Part shown: one piece after another, positions 13,901 to 50,093 of the stretch
Layout: each line of letters opens with the position of its first letter
Position numbering within the stretch: the stretch's first letter is position 1
NCBI GenBank assembly: GCA_963669155.1
Contig: OZ022588.1
Location: forward strand, 5,946,179-6,010,178
Direction of reading: 5' to 3'
Source of the DNA: Arbacia lixula
Lineage: Eukaryota > Echinodermata > Echinoidea > Arbacioida > Arbaciidae
DNA length: 64,000 nucleotides
Notes under the pieces: model-generated
Told to the model about the DNA's origin: nothing
What the model saw: the letters and a program-made list of their open reading frames with translations, nothing else
Database searches by the model: none
Position numbers and translations under genes: made by a program

Positions 13901-16900
13901 TTGCCACGACAAATATAATGCAAGGGATCATCTTGAAGTGGAAACACTTCCAAACAAATTTCCAGGCCCTTGTTCCGGGTTCTTGGCATATTTGAGCACC
14001 TCTTGCTTGCATGCTCTTGGCTGCCTTTTCTTTTTTATAGCAGGGCCACTTTGGGGTACCTGTAAACTCTGAAGCAGGGCCGGGCACTGCGTCTGAGAGG
14101 GAGCAGCCTCCTGTAATGTGGTGAGGATAGAGCTGCAGATGGCCCCAAACAAAACTCGCGTCTGTAAAGCAAAAAGAGAAAAGCCATATTGTTAATAAAA
14201 CTTGGAACATTTCCTCGTTGAAATATTTTTTTTCTGGTTCATTGCCAGAATATCATAAATTGTCATCACATTGAAGTGAACTTCCATCAAAGCAAAACAA
14301 ACATTAAGATGCATTCATACACTATATGAAAATTGGTTTAAAAAAAACAATAGAATTTTAATGATCTTCACACACTGGACTCACTGGTACAAGTTCGATG
14401 GAGTATAGGGCAATCTAATTTTTCTGTGGAATATTAGTTATTAAGCTGAGCTAACCATAAAACAAGTTTCTTACATCTGACAATTTGGTAAATAATTTTC
14501 TGTTTACATTTACGACTAACAAACATTCCCTTTTTAACTACACCTTAAAATTTTCCTTTTTTCATGTTTTTTATTGGCTGTGATACATACACAGAACAAA
14601 GAAGCAAAAGAATTGCTGTAAAGAATGTTTGTTTCTATAGTCTTGCATAATTCATTAGTGCAATTTTACTGTTAGTAGGAACCCACATTAATGAACTTTC
14701 CATCACGTAGACATAAAGGCAATAGCTACTAACCTGAGACATCACAGGAGCAAACAATTCCTTTTCCCGTTCATGAGCCTTCAGGATGGGTTGAAAGGAA
14801 GCAACCATAGTTTTCAAAATGGCCACTTTCTTTGCTGATGACTCTCCATTACAATACTGACCGTAGACAATTATTAAGGCTAAAAAGACAAATTAACTTG
14901 CTACCAATACTGGTAAGAATCTGTATCCTAATAATACACATGACATTCAGCATTATCATATGTATCTACGACCCACCGGGGCTTACTTCATGTTCAATTC
15001 AGTTTATTTTCCATCATAACATCATGATTTACACACTACAAACAAATAATTACGTAATCAAAGGAATTAAGCAAAGGTTATTATCTGGGGCACTGTCCCA
15101 TTTTTTGAAAAAAAAAATCATTCAAATTAAAATTATAATTGGCAACAACAAAACAAAGAAACAAACTAAAAAATCATTTTGGAGAAGAAATGTCAGACAT
15201 TGGGACAGGATCAGGATTACCGCCTTTGTGTATTTGAACGGTTTAAGCCCGGTGGTGTTCTTAGAGTGGGTGGAACTCATTCAGATGTGCAGGGACGGAG
15301 CCAGTTCGTGTCATTTTAGAGCTTTGTTTAATTTATTTGAAGGTGGCAGAAATTACACACTTTATTGGTGGAACGTGAGTACCAGGAGATACGAATACCT
15401 AGATGGAAGACCTCATTATTATTAATTCACAGGTAAGTAAGACACCCCTACTATAGACATTCCTTGGTCTAATCCGTTGTCCAATGAGTGAAGAGTATCC
15501 ATAATTTATGCAAATAACTGTATGCCATTGAACTTTCCTCCAATCAGCGTCATGGAACAGGTAAGTCACCCCATTTTTGTACTTCGCTTAAATTTTCTTC
15601 TTGCATTCTGGATCTGACATCATGCCAGGTTGTAGTTGGAAATCCATTTGACTTCTTTTGATTATTGATGCTGGAGGACGATTGGCTATATGAATGGCTA
15701 AGACGGCATAATTTGATAGCTTGGTCGAATTATTATGAGCTTTGTACGAGACCGTGCAAACTTGTTGCAAACAGAGCCAAGAAGGGAGGAAAAGTGTGAA
15801 GATGCCAGGGGAGCATAACCTGGAAGCATGACAAGAGCTATTCAATCTTCCATCATTCGATTTTCCAAGGTTCACAATTTGATGTTCGGGATTTGTTGGT
15901 CTTTATCCGAGAATGGGTACTTCAATCCTCCCTTCGTCGCTGCTCCATCAAAGCTGGGATGAATTACAAGCAAACGGCCGTGGATTGGGTGAATTTCCTC
16001 CGGGACCTAACAAGGAAATATGTCAATGATCTCTCTACTACGAAAGAGGTGAAATAAAGCTTAATGTCCACATTGAGATAGACAAGAGTATGTTCGGGAG
16101 GAGGTGCAAGTATCATCGTGGTTACCCCAGAGGGCAAAAGGTATGGATTTTGGGGTTGGTGGAGAGGACCAGCAACAGGATAATAATAATACCCAGTCAA
16201 TAGACGACACAAGGAAACTCTGATCCCACTGATCGAGCTTCACATGGAAAGAGGTAATACGGATAGAGGGGCTATTCCTCTTGGAATGAACAAGGGTATC
16301 GACACTTCACTGTTGATCGGCTTAGATCCATGTGGATGGACGAGAGTACCAGTCCTAACGCTCTTTGTCGGTTTCTTCTTGCCTCCTGATTTAGACCCAG
16401 TACTTGTGATTGATTTCCTCTACTTGGGAGTGCGATGAGGAGGAGAACACTGGCGTTTGACTGGAGTATCTTCCGGCATCGTTGGGGTGGTTGGAGAAGC
16501 TGGGATAGGAGCTGTAGGAGGTCGATGATGGTAAGAAGTGGAAGGGCCATGATCATCAGGCATATCAGGTGCATCTGATTCACTGGAAATGCTTGCAGAT
16601 GCTGATGGGTCCAATTGGAGGTTCATGTTAGCCTCGTCTTCCCTTATCACTTGGTCTTCTTTCTGCTTAGCTGGCCAGGAGTTGAACAGGGGTTGGTGCA
16701 CTTCTAGGGACGGCTTGCGATGGAGGGTGTAATACTGAGTGATCAGAGAAAACATTGCCTCCAGGATGTTAGCTCTTCCAACGATGACTCTTTTTTTCCC
16801 AGATTATCTCACTCAGATGTCCTTCGAAATTGCCAATGCTTCTTCCGTTGATACGCCTGAAATGCTCCTTTGCGATTTTCCATGAGCCCTCGATTGTGTT

Positions 16901-18013
16901 GGTGTGGACTGGTCTTTTCCCTTGTTGCAAGATATTGATATTAGGAAACAAGCTACTACAGTTGCTAAGCAACCATCATACGGAAAGTCAGACTTCCTAT
17001 GGTCCTCTTCAGACAGTGACTTCGAGTAATAATCGGAGAGGATCAGTTGATGATTAATAATTCCATGATTGAACTTTGCAACAAAATCACAATTTTCTTC
17101 AGTGCTTCAAAACGTTTCTGTCATACTTTGTCTCTCCTTTTCTCAGTTTGGGTGGAAAGAAAAACTTATTTTTCGAAATAAAAAAAATGGATGCCACTGT
17201 CAATACTAAAATCCAAATATGTAAAAAGTCTTTGTATTTTCTTTTCACCCAATGCAGGTTGATGTTATTTGGAGTTTTGGTTGGTATTGGACTTTGACTT
17301 CATGTTCCATATCTATTGTTGCCCCTTCTCTCCTTTGTTGACTTCCCGTTGGAAATTTGGTAAGTAGACCTCTAGTATTTTAATATCACACACTGATAGC
17401 CATTTGCATTTCGCCTATGTTCCAATTTGAAAATAGTGTTATCTTGTTATGTTGCCGGGATATGCTGCTATCCGAATTCATTATTTATCAATATATTTCA
17501 TTCTCTATTTACTATCACAAGGTTAGATCTAATGACAATTTACAAATAAGAGTAACTTTTATATTAGAGGTCTTACTAGACCGAGATCTCACTTATGTTG
17601 TTACACTACATAGGCCCCTAGACCGAAAAATCAGTCTCTATCAGTCTATGTAAAGTGTAGGACGTTGGATCCGCTGAGATTGCATCTGGCTCCTCTGCTC
17701 TGTACGCCCTATCTATTCGGGGGGTATGTCCAAAAATGTCATTTTGATTCAAGAATGCCCCGAATGAGACGGTTATTCCTGTCTATACACTACAGAGACT
17801 GATTTTTCGGTCTACAGAGTACAGTTTACATTGCTACCATTGGCTACATGGACACGTAATTAGAATCTGTGTTAGAAATTAAGTTAAAGCCCGGCCAAGG
17901 GCAAGTTTCAAGGATATGATTAAGACTGGAAGAGCGTCATGGAATCTCTGTCTGCATGTTTCTGGGCTCCATGACGCAACATCCTCAACCAAATTGACAG
18001 ATTCTTGAGACAT
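1856..18013 (-). CDS. FIRRM: FIRRM (C1orf112/Apolo1) homolog, 3'-truncated by window edge; 16 exons
   Basis: Sixteen minus-strand exons join without a phase conflict into 2409 nt (803 codons). The human protein is about 850 residues, so roughly 50-100 C-terminal codons lie left of position 1. Recognition rests on collinear matches to the vertebrate family: the SLPSNVLSVIQRSF, LCSIISGMD, YSLQKALMALLD, PPSLMVTSIS, MDVWCFVSRYGSADLC, LIPLMAADHQLE and HQHALEAFSSFAE segments. The product is an all-helical nuclear protein. In vertebrates it binds and stabilises the AAA ATPase FIGNL1 and limits RAD51 on DNA during homologous recombination and replication; that role is family knowledge, not visible here. 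The start at 18013 matches the family N-terminus (MSQES...), although the same frame stays open upstream to an ATG at 18193. The gene diverges from DNMT1 and probably shares its promoter. Confidence 0.9.
2519..2626 (-). CDS. FIRRM: FIRRM exon 15 (codons 741-776)
   Basis: Encodes EEIPKLFGTVLSDQNHLVHQ then HALEAFSSFAE, matching human LLEQHTLEAFTQFAE. Acceptor TCGTGCAG, donor GTAATG. A purine-rich tract (2640-2960, plus-strand sense) lies just upstream of its acceptor. Confidence 0.9.
2640..2960. repeat. Purine-rich tract (plus strand)
   Basis: GGAAGAGAAGGAGAAAG-type sequence, equal to a polypyrimidine tract in the FIRRM transcript just upstream of exon 15. ORFs here are artefacts. Confidence 0.85.
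3557..3670 (-). CDS. FIRRM: FIRRM exon 14 (codons 703-740)
   Basis: Encodes LLRIANTTVKKDSPLTFRL and ACICLLRKLAKKALDD. Acceptor TTTCATAG, donor GTAAGA, phase 0. Weakly conserved but correctly placed between exons 13 and 15. Confidence 0.83.
4115..4324 (-). CDS. FIRRM: FIRRM exon 13 (codons 633-702)
   Basis: Encodes VECVQRLLTCC ... LDNFCAAVSLDKL ... VAVSAQLLHQLKPDYILK, aligning with the human region ending FFIQTLDPKLILQ. Acceptor AATAATAG, donor GTAACC, phase 0. Confidence 0.87.
4490..4800. mobile_element. Dispersed inverted-repeat element, family E
   Basis: Contains TAGAACCAGCAACCTGCATA, GAGTACTGAAGCGTGACGTC and GAGACAACTGGTTCTAAACT in alternating orientation. The same blocks occur at 54058-54298. 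FIRRM intron 12. Confidence 0.65.
5277..5465 (-). CDS. FIRRM: FIRRM exon 12 (codons 570-632)
   Basis: Begins LELFAVYPPERHAELWSRL, directly continuing MAADHQ as in human PPHQLEF. Continues with VTNAVCGQLIKNCTQALNNW. Acceptor CTGATAG, donor GTTAGT. Confidence 0.88.
6059..6203 (-). CDS. FIRRM: FIRRM exon 11 (codons 521-569)
   Basis: Encodes RYGSADLCKQHVVFLFDLLT through LLLRRLIPLMAADHQ (human RYGTAELCAHHVTIVAHLI ... FMAPPHQ). Acceptor CTCACAG, donor GTAGAA. Confidence 0.92.
6215..6500. repeat. Purine-rich tract in FIRRM intron 10
   Basis: GGAAGAAG/GAGAGAG low-complexity sequence. On the transcript strand it forms a long polypyrimidine tract before exon 11. Confidence 0.85.
6787..7015 (-). CDS. 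FIRRM: FIRRM exon 10 (codons 445-521)
   Basis: Encodes CNVSLYEHVITHLCGFAATL and LLRNILSHDWACVMVAMDVW, matching human VTLYQHVCVHLCTF and LLAMDAWCFLAR. Acceptor TTTCACAG, donor GTAAAA. Confidence 0.9.
7480..7650 (-). CDS. FIRRM: FIRRM exon 9 (codons 388-445)
   Basis: Encodes LPAKQALAHMLTLVTVLKLL to LLPSLFSAFRQ plus the first base of a Cys codon (human KAVFYSFEQC). Donor GTACGT is chosen over a GT four bases further on because only it keeps exon 10 in frame. Confidence 0.85.
7908..8408. mobile_element. MITE family A copy (GGGATAGTTCACCCTGAAAT ends)
   Basis: About 500 bp, bounded by inverted ends (AAAGGGTTGCTTCACACTGAAA / TTTCAGGGTGAACTATCCCTTT). The sub-terminal blocks (AAAGCAGAAACATGAAA; GATGAAAATCCGTCAAAGGA) are shared with the other family A copies. 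Lies in FIRRM intron 8. Confidence 0.85.
8533..8681 (-). CDS. FIRRM: FIRRM exon 8 (codons 338-388)
   Basis: Encodes SLVPPSLMVTSISERAVQEI to LATNR, collinear with human FPPSLYATRISKAHQEEIAG. Acceptor GTTTTAG, donor GTATGG. The preceding intron is long (8682-11307) and holds the 157-bp satellite element. Confidence 0.88.
9600..10834. mobile_element. Helentron/HINE-like nonautonomous element with 157-bp satellite core
   Basis: Seven or so monomers: unit starts at 9996, 10153, 10310 and 10467 are 157 bp apart, and the unit starting 9849 is 147 bp, with diverged copies on both flanks. They are followed by a GACGGACG microsatellite (10707-10785) and a terminal hairpin whose stem is GTCTCGCC/GGCGAGAC (10802-10833). 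Satellite core, microsatellite and 3' stem-loop is the architecture described for HINE/Pearl-type elements. The left end is not defined. It lies in FIRRM intron 7. Confidence 0.62.
9736..10580. repeat. 157-bp tandem repeat with TGACCT half-site clusters
   Basis: Most units contain TGACCT-CAAA-TGACCT-T-TGACCT, i.e. half-sites in DR4 then DR1 spacing, plus a further TGACCT 7 bp later. The first instance is at 9736-9758; others begin near 10039, 10197, 10355 and 10546. The unit near 9894 keeps only the DR1 pair. Confidence 0.9.
11308..11567 (-). CDS. FIRRM: FIRRM exon 7 (codons 252-338)
   Basis: Encodes VAPLVDSLCREVESHYSHAL, a charged loop, then FSRTLKVCSLCFKMLHHLAKEFM (human FQKTLKLCRFFANSLLHYAKEF). 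It is much more GC-rich than the flanking introns. Acceptor AAACAG, donor GTATTT with leftover AG. The first third and its acceptor are duplicated in decayed form just upstream in the gene (11669-11741). Confidence 0.88.
11582..11811 (-). repeat. Decayed tandem copy of the FIRRM exon 7 acceptor region
   Basis: The stretch at 11669-11741 repeats 11508-11580 (5' part of exon 7 plus acceptor) at a 161-bp offset with many substitutions. The intron sequence after it (TTTTCAAAGGGATAATTCACTCA) is repeated as well. The copy lacks a usable donor. Confidence 0.75.
12057..12184 (-). CDS. FIRRM: FIRRM exon 6 (codons 209-251)
   Basis: Encodes FHDLCSIISGMDTTLLISTWRF, matching human LDICSVISSMD...ANTWKF. 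Acceptor CTTTTAG, donor GTGAGC. Confidence 0.9.
12218..12402. mobile_element. ACAGTGAAACCTGT inverted-end repeat
   Basis: Starts CTACAGTGAAACCTGTACAG and ends CAGTTTCACTGTACTG. Related fragments lie at 8425-8505, 11162-11245 and 38150-38250 (GGCAAGGAATGTCTTCTTTA...TACAGGT). Confidence 0.6.
12822..12975 (-). CDS. FIRRM: FIRRM exon 5 (codons 158-209)
   Basis: Encodes DSHTIYGDRFASVSEQLSVLFKR and the conserved AYSLQKALMALLD helix. Acceptor CGCCCAG; donor GTTAGC after one base of a split codon. Confidence 0.9.
13289..13432 (-). CDS. FIRRM: FIRRM exon 4 (codons 110-157)
   Basis: Encodes LLVEIITSLETCVQNV, then IESLPSNVLSVIQRSFGHCK, close to the human SLPSSVLHIIKSTFVHCK segment. Acceptor TGTGCAG, donor GTACAT, phase 0. 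Confidence 0.9.
14060..14161 (-). CDS. FIRRM: FIRRM exon 3 (codons 76-109)
   Basis: In-frame exon TRVLFGAICSS to LLQSLQ, between acceptor TTTACAG and donor GTACCC, phase 0 at both ends. This part of the family is poorly conserved, so placement rests mainly on the splice signals and phase. Confidence 0.75.
14734..14862 (-). CDS. FIRRM: FIRRM exon 2 (codons 33-75)
   Basis: Encodes GQYCNGESSAKKVAILKTMV through APVMSQ. Joined to exon 1 it gives an ungapped alignment with the human N-terminal region around LPRLLSMYQ...RILKIIV. The acceptor is AC, after a CCTTAAT branch-point motif; a GT-AG reading would start six bases later. Donor GTTAGT follows. Confidence 0.82.
15230..15425 (+). other. Short open frame upstream of the Merlin remnant, unrecognised
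   Basis: The frame reads VYLNGLSPVVFLEWVELIQM ... GGRNYTLYWWNVSTRRYEYL and stops at 15425, shortly before GGTAAGTAAG. It is Trp/Tyr-rich, unlike random AT-rich intron, and could be part of the transposon's unrecognised 5' region. I assign no function. Confidence 0.25.
15671..16277 (+). pseudogene. Merlin (IS1016/ISXO2-like DDE) transposase, N-terminal and central part, decayed
   Basis: Frames with one stop and at least two frameshifts give, in family order: EWLRRHNLIAW with a Cys pair; SYSIFHHSIFQGSQFDVRDLL and VFIREW; then HIEIDKSMFGRRCKYHRGYP and VWILGLVERTSNR; then KETLIPLIELHMERG. This is the IS1595/ISXO2-like transposase layout (E-D-x-S-x-F-G-R-x-K-Y-x-R-G around the first catalytic Asp). 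It is dead as a gene. The C-terminal part lies opposite at 16420-16972. Confidence 0.72.
16420..16972 (-). pseudogene. Merlin transposase C-terminal part, inverted, decayed
   Basis: The minus strand encodes RPVHTNTIEGSWKIAKEHF and GNFEGHLSEIIW, the diagnostic ISXO2-like block around the third catalytic residue (HTNTIEG). After a frame break near 16760 comes a Pro/Ser-rich tail (NMNLQLDPSASASISSES, then APIPASPTTPTMPEDTPVKR). It faces the N-terminal half, so the original element was split and partly inverted, or two copies collided. Confidence 0.75.
17613..17812. mobile_element. ~200-bp MITE with AGACCGAAAAATCAGTCTCT inverted ends
   Basis: The left end AGACCGAAAAATCAGTCTCT (17613) is repeated in inverted form at 17793-17812. 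The interior shares a stretch (TGAGATTGCATCTGGCTCCT) with 53377-53496 in the opposite orientation, proving a dispersed family. Confidence 0.7.
17918..18013 (-). CDS. FIRRM: FIRRM exon 1 (codons 1-32)
   Basis: Starts ATG TCT CAA GAA, like the family's MSQE start, and runs to DALPVLI. It ends in phase 0 directly before ATATCCTT, a U12-type donor, rather than before any good GT. Confidence 0.82.
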
Positions 18014-18279
18014 TACAAAGCCAGGCCCGCTCGTTATTTCCAAGCAGCTACGTACTGTTCCGATTCGGTAAGCTAGTTCGGCCCGGCGATCTGCCAGTGC
18101 CAGGCCACTGAGGTACGTGCACGCCGAGATCTCGGTTTCAGATGCCGTGGCTTCCCGATCAAATTCCCCGCCGTGCGTGCAATCGGAGCTCACAACCTAA
18201 CCGTGCAACCAGTACACAGCTCGCATACATTCGGCACGGGCTAGTACACAACAGGAGCGGAGCTTTTGCGTGTTTACGT

Positions 18280-18288
18280 ACTTCCGGG
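18280..18288 (-). promoter_or_regulatory. ETS/GABP-type site
   Basis: ACTTCCGGG (minus CCCGGAAGT) matches the ETS core common in bidirectional housekeeping promoters. Confidence 0.45.
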
Positions 18289-18503
18289 TTACTTCGGTCT
18301 GTTCCATTATTTCAATAGGTATGATGTGGTTATTGTAATACATCTAAGATACAGACGTATCAATCAATCGAACTCATTTATAGAATATTAAAAGTTCATA
18401 AGGTTTCATGTGATTACAAATGAATATTGAACATTTGATGTAATGTTTACATGATAAAAGATTTACAATCAAACCATCCCTTACCTTTTAATGAACTTGT
18501 CCA

Positions 18504-18516
18504 TTTCGCGCCAAAA
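18504..18516. promoter_or_regulatory. E2F consensus site
   Basis: TTTCGCGCCAAAA is a full E2F/DP consensus, with CCGCGCG five bases further on. It is 188 bp upstream of the DNMT1 start codon and suits S-phase expression of both flanking genes. Function is inferred. Confidence 0.7.
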
Positions 18517-18703
18517 TATTCCGCGCGACTTGATTTTTGATCCCACGGTTGTAAACAACACACACATGGCTGTATGCACACTGCACGTATGATGTGAACG
18601 TTGACAGCAATGATCGAGTGATACAAGAACTCTGATTAACGGTACTGTAGATTGAGAAATACTACAACTAAGCTCATTTCAGTGTAGGTTTATAACCTTC
18701 AAG

Positions 18704-46866
<28,163 letters not shown>

Positions 46867-46995
46867 GAGAGTAACTGAGTGGTACTCATAGCAACCATGA
46901 GGGTGTCTTTGATAATGATTGCACAAAAAATGAAATGAAGCTTTGCTCATTACTGTCGAAGAGTCCAGTTTTGTGTGAGTTTAACTCATATGCCA

Positions 46996-47001
46996 AATAA
47001 A
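46996..47001 (+). promoter_or_regulatory. DNMT1 poly(A) signal AATAAA
   Basis: First canonical AATAAA after the stop codon, 130 bp downstream. A GT-rich stretch (TGTTTGTGTGTATTCC) follows at 47011-47029, so the 3'UTR is probably about 150 nt. Confidence 0.65.
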
Positions 47002-47177
47002 ACTATTTAACATGTTTGTGTGTATTCCTGGTGTGAACATGCAATAGTGACACATACAGAGCTGCATGTTTTCTCCACACATCTGTGACTGCTTGGCGCG
47101 CATGTGGCTGTCTTGTAGGTTTGAGGCTTGGCTCTGAACAGACTCCAAAAAAATGTACATTTATCCCAATGCGTCTT

Positions 47178-47402
47178 AACCCTTTCACTACCTGGCTTTC
47201 AACAACGAGTTGGCTTACCACACATCTTTTTGCCAATGGTAGTGAGAGCGCTAACCCTTACATTACCAGGCCTTGAAAACCCCATTGGCTTACTACACGA
47301 TTTCATGCCAATGGAAATGTGAGAGTTGACCCTTTCATTTCCAGGCCTTGGAAAATGCATTGGTTTACCACACAACTTTATACCAGTGGTAATGAGAAAG
47401 TT
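47178..47402. repeat. 75-bp satellite, three monomers
   Basis: Monomers at 47178, 47253 and 47328 (AACCCTTACATTACCAGGCC...TGCCAATGGTAATGAGAG). Lies just beyond the DNMT1 poly(A) signal. Confidence 0.9.
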
Positions 47403-47485
47403 AAGCTACATTCATACGAAAGCAGTTTGATGCTTACCACCTGCAGTTTGAAGCAAGTGTTTTTTTTTACGGTGGTAAATCATAG

Positions 47486-47851
47486 TTAAAGGGAAAGTCC
47501 ACCCTGAAATTCAGTTGCTTTCAATAAAAGCAGAAATTTTATATGAAAGAAACATATTAGTGAATATTTGACACAGAATATTTTTTTCATAGAGGCATGT
47601 GTGTAAAAAACGTGTTTCTAATGATGTTTAAATTGCACAGGTGGAAGGATGAATATCTCCCTATGAGAAAATAGCCATTTAAACAACGTATGGGAGAGCA
47701 CCTCGCCCGTACCGTCACAAAATAACCACTTATAAAGATGATAACTTTCTTATCCTTTGACCGATTTTCATTAAGCATTCACTAATATGTTTCTTTCATG
47801 TGTCTGCTTTTATTGAAACCACTTAATTTCAGGGTGAACTATCCCTTTAAA
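47486..47851. mobile_element. MITE family A copy, internally shortened
   Basis: Ends AAAGGGAAAGTCCACCCTGAA and CAGGGTGAACTATCCCTTT enclose about 365 bp. Just 3' of DNMT1. Confidence 0.85.
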
Positions 47852-49883
47852 TGCATTGTTCACTCATTTGTAAATTACAGAGTGGTCAATAGAAAGGCCG
47901 GTGACAAGCGCTGGTTGACAAGCGGTAGCTGCAAAACCACTTTTGTCTGAATGATCCTTTACGGTGACTAAATGCTGTCAGTATCAAGGTGACAAGATTA
48001 TATTCAGATCTTCATTAGAAAGTATTATGTAGTACTATAGATGATGGTATGCCAATTTTGCATTCACGAGTCAAACAATATCAGGGATTTCTGTACCATT
48101 TCCATGCTTATACATCAACAACAATTTTGTCAGTGTACAGTTAATTGAGTTGTATTTTGAATCCACTAATTTGTAAATAATCTGAATAACTTTCAATTCA
48201 CTATACCATATTGTACAAAGTTTTTTGCTTGTTATTGGCTTTATTTTGTGATATTATTAAAAGAAAAAGAACTCTAAACAAAAATAATGCTTCATTCAAT
48301 TATATATGGTAATGTATTTTGACAAATGTGAAATGTTTCTTTTATGTAGTAGTTTCAGTTTTAAGCAACAGAAGACTATTAATGATAATTTTTGATATTT
48401 GTTTCACGCATCTTTATTCTGTGAAGCTTCTTTGTGTCCGTAATTTGATAGATGTCTCCTATCTATCTACATATACAATGTATGCTCCTAGAAATAAACC
48501 ATATAATTGATTTGTGTTTGTGTGTAATGTTTTGTTGCCCAGTACTGATTTGTATCCAATGTACAAGAGCTATTGCTAGGCCAGGCAAGCGAGTGAATAC
48601 ATTTGTGAGTTTGTCAATAGCAGCTCTTTTCTGGTTGTTATGACTGAAATTGTCTGCCAGCAAATGGATCAATGAAATGAGAGGTCTTATTGCTTATATG
48701 TGTCATGGTATAAATAATCATTGTGATCTTTTTTTACTAGCTTAAGATGCATTTCCTCATATCAGACCAATTTCATGAATCATACGAAAGTGATCATATC
48801 TTAAGCACCAAGTGAACTGTGAATGCTTGTGGCATGCACAGGATTGAATTTTAATCGCCAAAAATGTCCACCCGTGTATTTATAATTCATTGCACCTTAT
48901 TCCATTCAATGTAGATATAACTTTGTGTTTGTCTTCCACATATGTGCTTGTAATATTTGCAATTGGGGCTCTTGGAATGTAGTCTTGACCAAATTGAGAC
49001 GTTTTACTATGGTCTATGCACAATATTTGCCAAACTAGACCAACTTAAACAAAAATTATGGAACTAATAAATCACAATGGATCTTGTTCTGTGACTGGTA
49101 TGCTTCAACCTCGATTTTAATTGCAAAAATAACATTGTTGCAGTGAAAATGTTCTTGGTAATCAGATTGCCACATATACAATTTTCCAATACGTGTATAA
49201 CAGAAATTGACAGTTGTGGGCCTCGATTATACAGAAATCATATCACATTTATGTAAATGCATAATTAAAAGCATACATTGCTCATTGTAATATATTCTCG
49301 TTACTTGTTTCTGCAGCTTATAGCAGCTCCTTTGTACTATTTCTAAATGAAATTTAACAAATAAAAATTCTGTGTATTTTACATGTGAGGACATCAATGC
49401 AGAAACTGTTTATTCCATGTTCAGATGCATTTTAGTGAATTGTCAAATAAAGCACAGTGTGTAAATTTTACATGAATTGATATTTTTTGTGTATTTTTTT
49501 GTGTAAGGTAAAACTGGATCTGTTTTCTTGTTGAGAAAATACTATTGTAAGACTGGTGTTAAAAGGAGAGAATTTTCCAAATTTACAATTCACACACACA
49601 CACATTTTAATCTTTTTTTTTATTGTGATTTCATTCATATAAAATAACGTAATTTTTTGTTTACACACACACACAAACACACACACACACAGGCACACTC
49701 ACGTATGTACATGAAGACATACACATAGAATAGTTCTGCCCTTCTCTCTTCTCTATATATTTATATGTGTGAGTATATTTGTGTGCAAGTCAAAACAATA
49801 AACTGCAAATTCAATTCTTGATAATGCAACGACTCAGCTAATTATTCTTTGACACATAGGACTCTTCTATATATATTCCCAAA
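47852..49883. other. Noncoding stretch 3' of DNMT1
   Basis: AT-rich. It holds AATAAA at 49447-49452 and short CA repeats at 49590-49602 and 49663-49690. I see no exon with a recognisable product on either strand. Confidence 0.6.
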
Positions 49884-50071
49884 TGTTGGCTGTTGTATAA
49901 TGTGCAAACTATATTATACGCACATGTAAATATTTTCGCGGACGTACTTTGGTCCGAGCCTAATAAACCTCACATAGAGCAGCATGCACGTTTCAGGAAC
50001 TGTGTCTGAATTCCTCTTATTAAGGCAATACCTGACTAAACGTTATCATCGCAATACTACCAGATAAAGCA
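49884..50071 (+). mobile_element. LTR of a retrotransposon (5' LTR or remnant)
   Basis: Starts TGTTGGCTGTTGTATAATG and ends GATAAAGCA, so it is bounded by TG...CA. It contains TATATTATA-like and AATAAA (49969-49976) signals in LTR order. A tRNA-Leu-type primer-binding site begins three bases after it. No gag/pol remains follow and no partner LTR was seen. Confidence 0.65.
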
Positions 50072-50074
50072 ATA

Positions 50075-50093
50075 TGGTGGCAGCGGTGGGATC
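50075..50093 (+). other. Primer-binding site, tRNA-Leu type
   Basis: TGGTGGCAGCGGTGGGATC is complementary to the CCA-tailed 3' end of metazoan tRNA-Leu species ending ATCCCACCGCTGCCA. This identifies the upstream sequence as an LTR. Confidence 0.7.

Larger units (their letters stand above)
14863..17917 (-). other. FIRRM intron 1, candidate U12-type AT-AC intron
   Basis: On the minus strand the intron begins ATATCCTTG, close to the U12 AT-AC donor consensus. It ends CCTTAATAATTGTCTAC: a consensus U12 branch site (CCTTRAY, plus-strand 14873-14879) about 12 nt before the terminal AC. Splicing here joins exons 1 and 2 in phase 0 and gives a gap-free family alignment. The alternative GT-AG pair would use a poor GTCTTA donor. 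Merlin remnants sit inside this intron. Confidence 0.78.
18014..18703. promoter_or_regulatory. Divergent FIRRM-DNMT1 promoter region
   Basis: The 690 bp between the two start codons is CpG-richer than its surroundings. It contains an E2F consensus, a nearby CCGCGCG, and an ETS-type motif. I see no TATA box near either start. ATTTCAG at 18675-18681, just before the DNMT1 ATG, could be an acceptor, which would put an untranslated first exon upstream. Confidence 0.6.

Noticed and set aside
14735-14856. GT-AG splicing of FIRRM exons 1-2 (acceptor at GGTCAG)
   Set aside because: It needs a poor GTCTTA donor and removes residues that align without gaps to the human protein. The AT-AC reading fits donor, branch site, acceptor and phase together.
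18014-18193. In-frame 60-codon N-terminal extension of FIRRM from an ATG at 18193
   Set aside because: The family starts at MSQE, matching the ATG at 18013. The extension is probably open 5'UTR, though use of the upstream ATG is not excluded.
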